Part shown: positions 61,490-64,000 of the stretch, piece by piece
How the letters are laid out: every line of letters starts with the position of its first letter
Position numbering within the stretch: the stretch's first letter is position 1
Assembly: GCA_026414745.1 (NCBI GenBank)
Contig: JAOAIK010000024.1
Span: 1 to 64,000 of the forward strand
Origin: Roseococcus sp.
Lineage (GTDB): Bacteria > Pseudomonadota > Alphaproteobacteria > Acetobacterales > Acetobacteraceae
Direction: 5' to 3'
DNA length: 64,000 nucleotides
Made by a program: the position numbers and the translations under genes
The notes under the pieces: model-generated
What the model was told of the DNA's origin: nothing
Databases searched by the model: none
The model's input: only the letters and a program-made list of their open reading frames with translations

Positions 61490-61708
61490 TCAGCCCCCGC
61501 CGGCGTCCAGCGCGGCGCGCAGCCGGGCCAGCGTCTCGTCGAGGCGGCGCGCCAGCGCCTCCACCTCCGCGCGCGGTACCGTCTCGGCCGGGGCGACGGA
61601 GGCGGGCGGGGCAGGGGCGGTCAGGCGCTCCTCGAGGGCCAGGATCAGGCGCTCCACGGCGGCTTCCAGCCGTTCGGCGGCGCGCAGGGTGATGTCGTCC
61701 TCGGCCAC
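61490..61708 (-). CDS. Small coiled-coil protein upstream of zapA (DUF4164-like)
   Basis: A 72-residue product, nearly all helix with heptad-like Leu/Ala spacing (LRAAERLEAAVERLILALEE, core ERLEAAVERLILALEERL; later VEALARRLDETLARLRAAL). The GTG start at 61708 has a GGGAGA site. Similar short coiled-coil proteins (DUF4164) precede zapA in other alphaproteobacteria; assignment by position and shape only. Confidence 0.65.
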   Translation of the reverse strand: MAEDDITLRAAERLEAAVERLILALEERLTAPAPPASVAPAETVPRAEVEALARRLDETLARLRAALDAGGG

Positions 61709-61773
61709 ACTCGTCTCCCGACGGCGGGCGGCGCGCGGCGCGGCGGCCGCACCCGCCGGGCGCAAGCGTTGGC

Positions 61774-62205
61774 ATGACGCCGGGCGAGGGTCAACCGCGC
61801 GCGGTGATCGCGCATGCGGCCGCCGAGGTGGCGCAGGTGCTGGCGTTGGCCGGGGATGCGCCGCTGCGCTTCCTCTCCGCCCCGGGCGCCGCGGGCTTCC
61901 TCGGCGTGGCCGGTGTGCGGGCGCTGCTCGAGGCAGGCGGCGGCTGGGGGCGCGGCGTGCTCGACGCGGGCGATGCGCCGGGCCATGCGCTGGCCGCCCT
62001 GCGCGCCGGCTTCCGCGAGGTGGTGCTCGATCCCGCCCTGCCCGCCTTCCCGGCGCTGGAGGCGGCCTTCGCCGCGGCCGGCGCGCGGTTGTGGCCGGCC
62101 GCGCCGCCGGCGCTCGACCTCGCGCGGGTGGATCTGTCCAGGCCCGCGGGGCGGCGGCATCTCGCGCGCTGGCTCGGGCTTCCCGGCGCGGAGCAAATCG
62201 CCTAG
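61774..62205 (+). CDS. Conserved-looking hypothetical protein
   Basis: A 143-residue Ala/Leu-rich protein with alternating strands and helices (RFLSAPGAAGFLGVAGVRAL; DAGDAPGHALAALRAG; then DLSRPAGRRHLARWLGL at the end). No motif I recognise. It is divergent from the zapA group and 41 bases upstream of the aldolase gene, so it may share a transcript with it. Confidence 0.68.
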   Translation: MTPGEGQPRAVIAHAAAEVAQVLALAGDAPLRFLSAPGAAGFLGVAGVRALLEAGGGWGRGVLDAGDAPGHALAALRAGFREVVLDPALPAFPALEAAFAAAGARLWPAAPPALDLARVDLSRPAGRRHLARWLGLPGAEQIA

Positions 62206-62246
62206 CACACCGCGCGAAGGCCCCGGCCCGCCCGAAAGGAGACGCC

Positions 62247-63167
62247 ATGAAGCTGACGCGGAAGGTCAAGGAGATCCTCTCCTGGTACGAGAGCGACAAT
62301 CCCGGCACCAAGGCCAACCTCGCCCGCATCCTGATGACCGGGCGGCTGGCCGGCACGGGGCGCATGGTGATCCTGCCCGTGGACCAGGGCTTCGAGCATG
62401 GCCCGGCGCGCAGCTTCGCGCCCAACCCGCCGGCCTATGACCCGCTCTACCACTTCGAGCTGGCGATCGAGGCGGGCCTCAACGCCTATGCCGCGCCGCT
62501 CGGCATGATCGAGGCGGGCGCGGCGACCTATGCCGGCTGCATCCCGACCATCCTCAAGGTCAACAGCTCCAACAGCCTCTCCACCACCAAGGACCAGGCG
62601 GTGACGGCGACGGTGGCGGATGCGCTGCGGCTGGGCTGCTCGGCCATCGGCTTCACCATCTATCCCGGCTCCGACCACCAGTTCGAGATGATGGAGGAGC
62701 TGCGCGAGCTCGCCGCCGAGGCGAAGTCCTGCGGCCTCGCCGTGGTGGTCTGGTCCTATCCGCGCGGGCCCATGCTGGACAAGGTGGGCGAGACGGCGCT
62801 CGACATCTGCGCCTATGCCGCGCACATGGCGGCGCTGCTCGGCGCGCACATCATCAAGGTGAAGCCGCCCACCGAGGCGATCTCGCTGGAGGCCGCGAAG
62901 AAGACCTACGAGGCGCACCCGGTGGACGTGAAGAGCGCGGCGAGCCGCATCGCCCATGTCGTGCAGGCCTGCTTCGCGGGCCGCCGCCTCGTGGTCTTCT
63001 CGGGCGGCGAGGCGAAGAGCAGCGCGGCGCTGCTCGACGAGGTGCGCGCCATCCACGCCGGCGGCGGCAACGGCTCCATCGTCGGCCGCAACGCCTTCCA
63101 GCGCCCGAAGGAGGAGGCGCTGAAGCTGCTCGGCGACATGATCGAGATCTACAAGTCGAAGCCCTGA
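62247..63167 (+). CDS. fbaB: Class I fructose-bisphosphate aldolase (DhnA/FbaB type)
   Basis: A 306-residue TIM-barrel aldolase that splits fructose-1,6-bisphosphate in glycolysis or builds it in gluconeogenesis. Visible are VILPVDQGFEHG near residue 41, TIYPGSDHQ, the Schiff-base Lys region HIIKVKPP (Lys204/Lys206) and the phosphate-binding end VFSGGEAKSS and GNGSIVGRNAFQR. It is unrelated to class II FbaA. An AAGGAG site precedes the ATG. Confidence 0.92.
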   Translation: MKLTRKVKEILSWYESDNPGTKANLARILMTGRLAGTGRMVILPVDQGFEHGPARSFAPNPPAYDPLYHFELAIEAGLNAYAAPLGMIEAGAATYAGCIPTILKVNSSNSLSTTKDQAVTATVADALRLGCSAIGFTIYPGSDHQFEMMEELRELAAEAKSCGLAVVVWSYPRGPMLDKVGETALDICAYAAHMAALLGAHIIKVKPPTEAISLEAAKKTYEAHPVDVKSAASRIAHVVQACFAGRRLVVFSGGEAKSSAALLDEVRAIHAGGGNGSIVGRNAFQRPKEEALKLLGDMIEIYKSKP

Positions 63168-63245
63168 GTCGGCCGCCGCGGCGGCGGGGCGCGGGCGGCC
63201 CGGCGCCGGGGGGCGCCGCGCCGCCTTGGCGTTCGGGCCCCGCGG

Positions 63246-64000
63246 TCAATCGGCGCGGATGTTGCGCTCGCGGATGATCTGACCCCACTTCGCCGTCTCG
63301 GCGCGCACGAAGGCGGCGAACTCCTGCGGGGAGTTGCCGCCGGTGGTGACGCCGTCGGCGGCGAAGCGCTCGCGCACGCGCTCGCTCTGCAGCTCGGCCG
63401 CGAAGGCGGCATGGATGCCCTGCACGAGCTCGGGCGGCGTGGTGCCGGGGGCGAAGAGGCCGAACCAGTTCACCACCTCGAAGCCGGGCAGGTTCGCCGC
63501 CTCGGCGATGGTCGGCACATCGGGCAGGGCCGGGTTGCGGGTCGCCCCGGTGGTGGCCAGCGCCCGGAAGCGCCCCGCGCGGATCTGCGGGATCGCCGAG
63601 GAGGGGTTGTCGAACATCCCCGGGATGGTGCCCGCCACCACATCGGCCACCGCGGCCGAGCCGCCGCGATAGGGCACATGGGTGATCTCCACCCGCGCCT
63701 CGCGCGAGAGGAGCTCGGTCGCCATGTGCGGCAGCGTGCCGTTGCCGCCGGAGCCGAGCTGCATCGCCCCCGGCCGCGCGCGGGCGAGGGCGAGGAACTC
63801 GCCCAGCGTGCGCGCCTCGACACCCGGATGCACCACCAGGACCAGCGGGTTGGAGACGACGAGCGTGACGGGCATGAAGTCCCGCACCGGATCGTAGGGC
63901 AGGCGCGGGGCGAGGGTGACGTTCGTCGCGAAGGGCGCGCCGGTCAGCAGCAGCGTGTGCCCGTCGCCCGGCGCGCGGGCCACCGCCTCGGTGCCGACGA
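63246..64000 (-). CDS. Tripartite tricarboxylate transporter (Bug/TctC) substrate-binding protein, 5' end outside window
   Basis: The frame is open to the window edge, so the N terminus and signal peptide are missing; ~251 residues are visible. Family stretches are GDGHTLLLTGAPFATN, LPYDPVRDFMPVTLV, LGSGGNGTLPHM, VPYRGGSAAVADVVAG and PGFEVVNWFGLFAPGTTP (each typical of Bug proteins). Such receptors bind organic acids in the periplasm; bacteria like Roseomonas carry dozens without neighbouring tctAB. Substrate unknown. Confidence 0.92.
   Translation of the reverse strand, partial: VGTEAVARAPGDGHTLLLTGAPFATNVTLAPRLPYDPVRDFMPVTLVVSNPLVLVVHPGVEARTLGEFLALARARPGAMQLGSGGNGTLPHMATELLSREARVEITHVPYRGGSAAVADVVAGTIPGMFDNPSSAIPQIRAGRFRALATTGATRNPALPDVPTIAEAANLPGFEVVNWFGLFAPGTTPPELVQGIHAAFAAELQSERVRERFAADGVTTGGNSPQEFAAFVRAETAKWGQIIRERNIRAD

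Noticed and set aside
1-64000. CRISPR arrays, insertion sequences, prophage genes, rRNA
   Set aside because: No regularly spaced repeats, transposase motifs, integrase or phage structural genes, and no rRNA stretches were seen on either strand.

Overview
The window is very GC-rich, almost fully coding DNA from an alphaproteobacterial chromosome, most likely Rhodospirillales/Acetobacteraceae (Roseomonas-like). This is an inference from gene content, not from a database search. Supporting features: an atpI-atpB-atpE-atpF'-atpF operon separate from the F1 genes (duplicated b subunits), mitochondrial-type factors (ATP12, NDUFA12, a NDUFAF6-like synthase homologue), zapA followed by a probable 6S RNA, a stand-alone mlaD beside NDUFA12, and a Bug-type tricarboxylate-transporter binding protein. 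No insertion sequence, prophage, CRISPR array or rRNA was seen. One tRNA (Pro, UGG) is present.

Layout. 1-4017: 3' end of smc, then the F0 operon behind a good sigma70-like promoter. 4206-9384 (minus): gamma-glutamyltransferase, a ComM-type AAA+ protein, a MaoC-fold protein and a DUF445 membrane protein. 9414-11166: zinc uptake operon under a Zur-type box overlapping the -10 element, starting with a 38-codon, possibly leaderless ORF coupled to znuC. 11173-15548: XRE regulator divergent from an M20 amidohydrolase, a cysteine-dioxygenase-like protein and an FAD-linked oxidase. 15583-23467: envelope biogenesis block lptF-lptG-lptD-surA-rsmA plus a metallo-beta-lactamase-fold hydrolase. 23440-27410: modE divergent from modABC-TSUP with a perfect 7+7 operator. 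27452-31514: pseudouridine synthase, AsmA-like protein, ATP12, acylphosphatase. 31774-35533: DEAD-box helicase, an MFS exporter and a DUF962 protein.

35636-45151: parE, Fe-type superoxide dismutase, NDUFAF6-like protein, galE, an MFS transporter, DUF1127 protein, Xaa-Pro aminopeptidase, wecB. 45132-49188: GMC oxidoreductase, a second FAD-linked oxidase, an L,D-transpeptidase lipoprotein; then tRNA-Pro. 49322-59277: one unbroken minus-strand run of nine tightly packed genes, reading from the right: NrdJ-derived TSCPD protein, RidA, FemAB/GNAT-like protein, EamA transporter, a PD-(D/E)xK nuclease plus SF1 helicase (DUF2075-like), a secreted endonuclease/exonuclease/phosphatase, MFS transporter, PPK2, and a two-domain gamma-glutamylcyclotransferase. 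59416-60860: NDUFA12, mlaD, a 70-residue unknown, DUF2155. 60905-61708 (minus): small coiled-coil protein, zapA, 6S RNA. 61774-64000: an unknown protein, class I fructose-bisphosphate aldolase and the 3' part of a Bug receptor.

Best candidates for something new: the nuclease-helicase protein embedded in a housekeeping-type operon (53218-55269), the ribonucleotide-reductase-derived protein without a catalytic core (57787-59277), and the Zur-controlled leaderless small ORF (9451-9567). No complete multi-gene system of an unknown kind could be shown from sequence alone.
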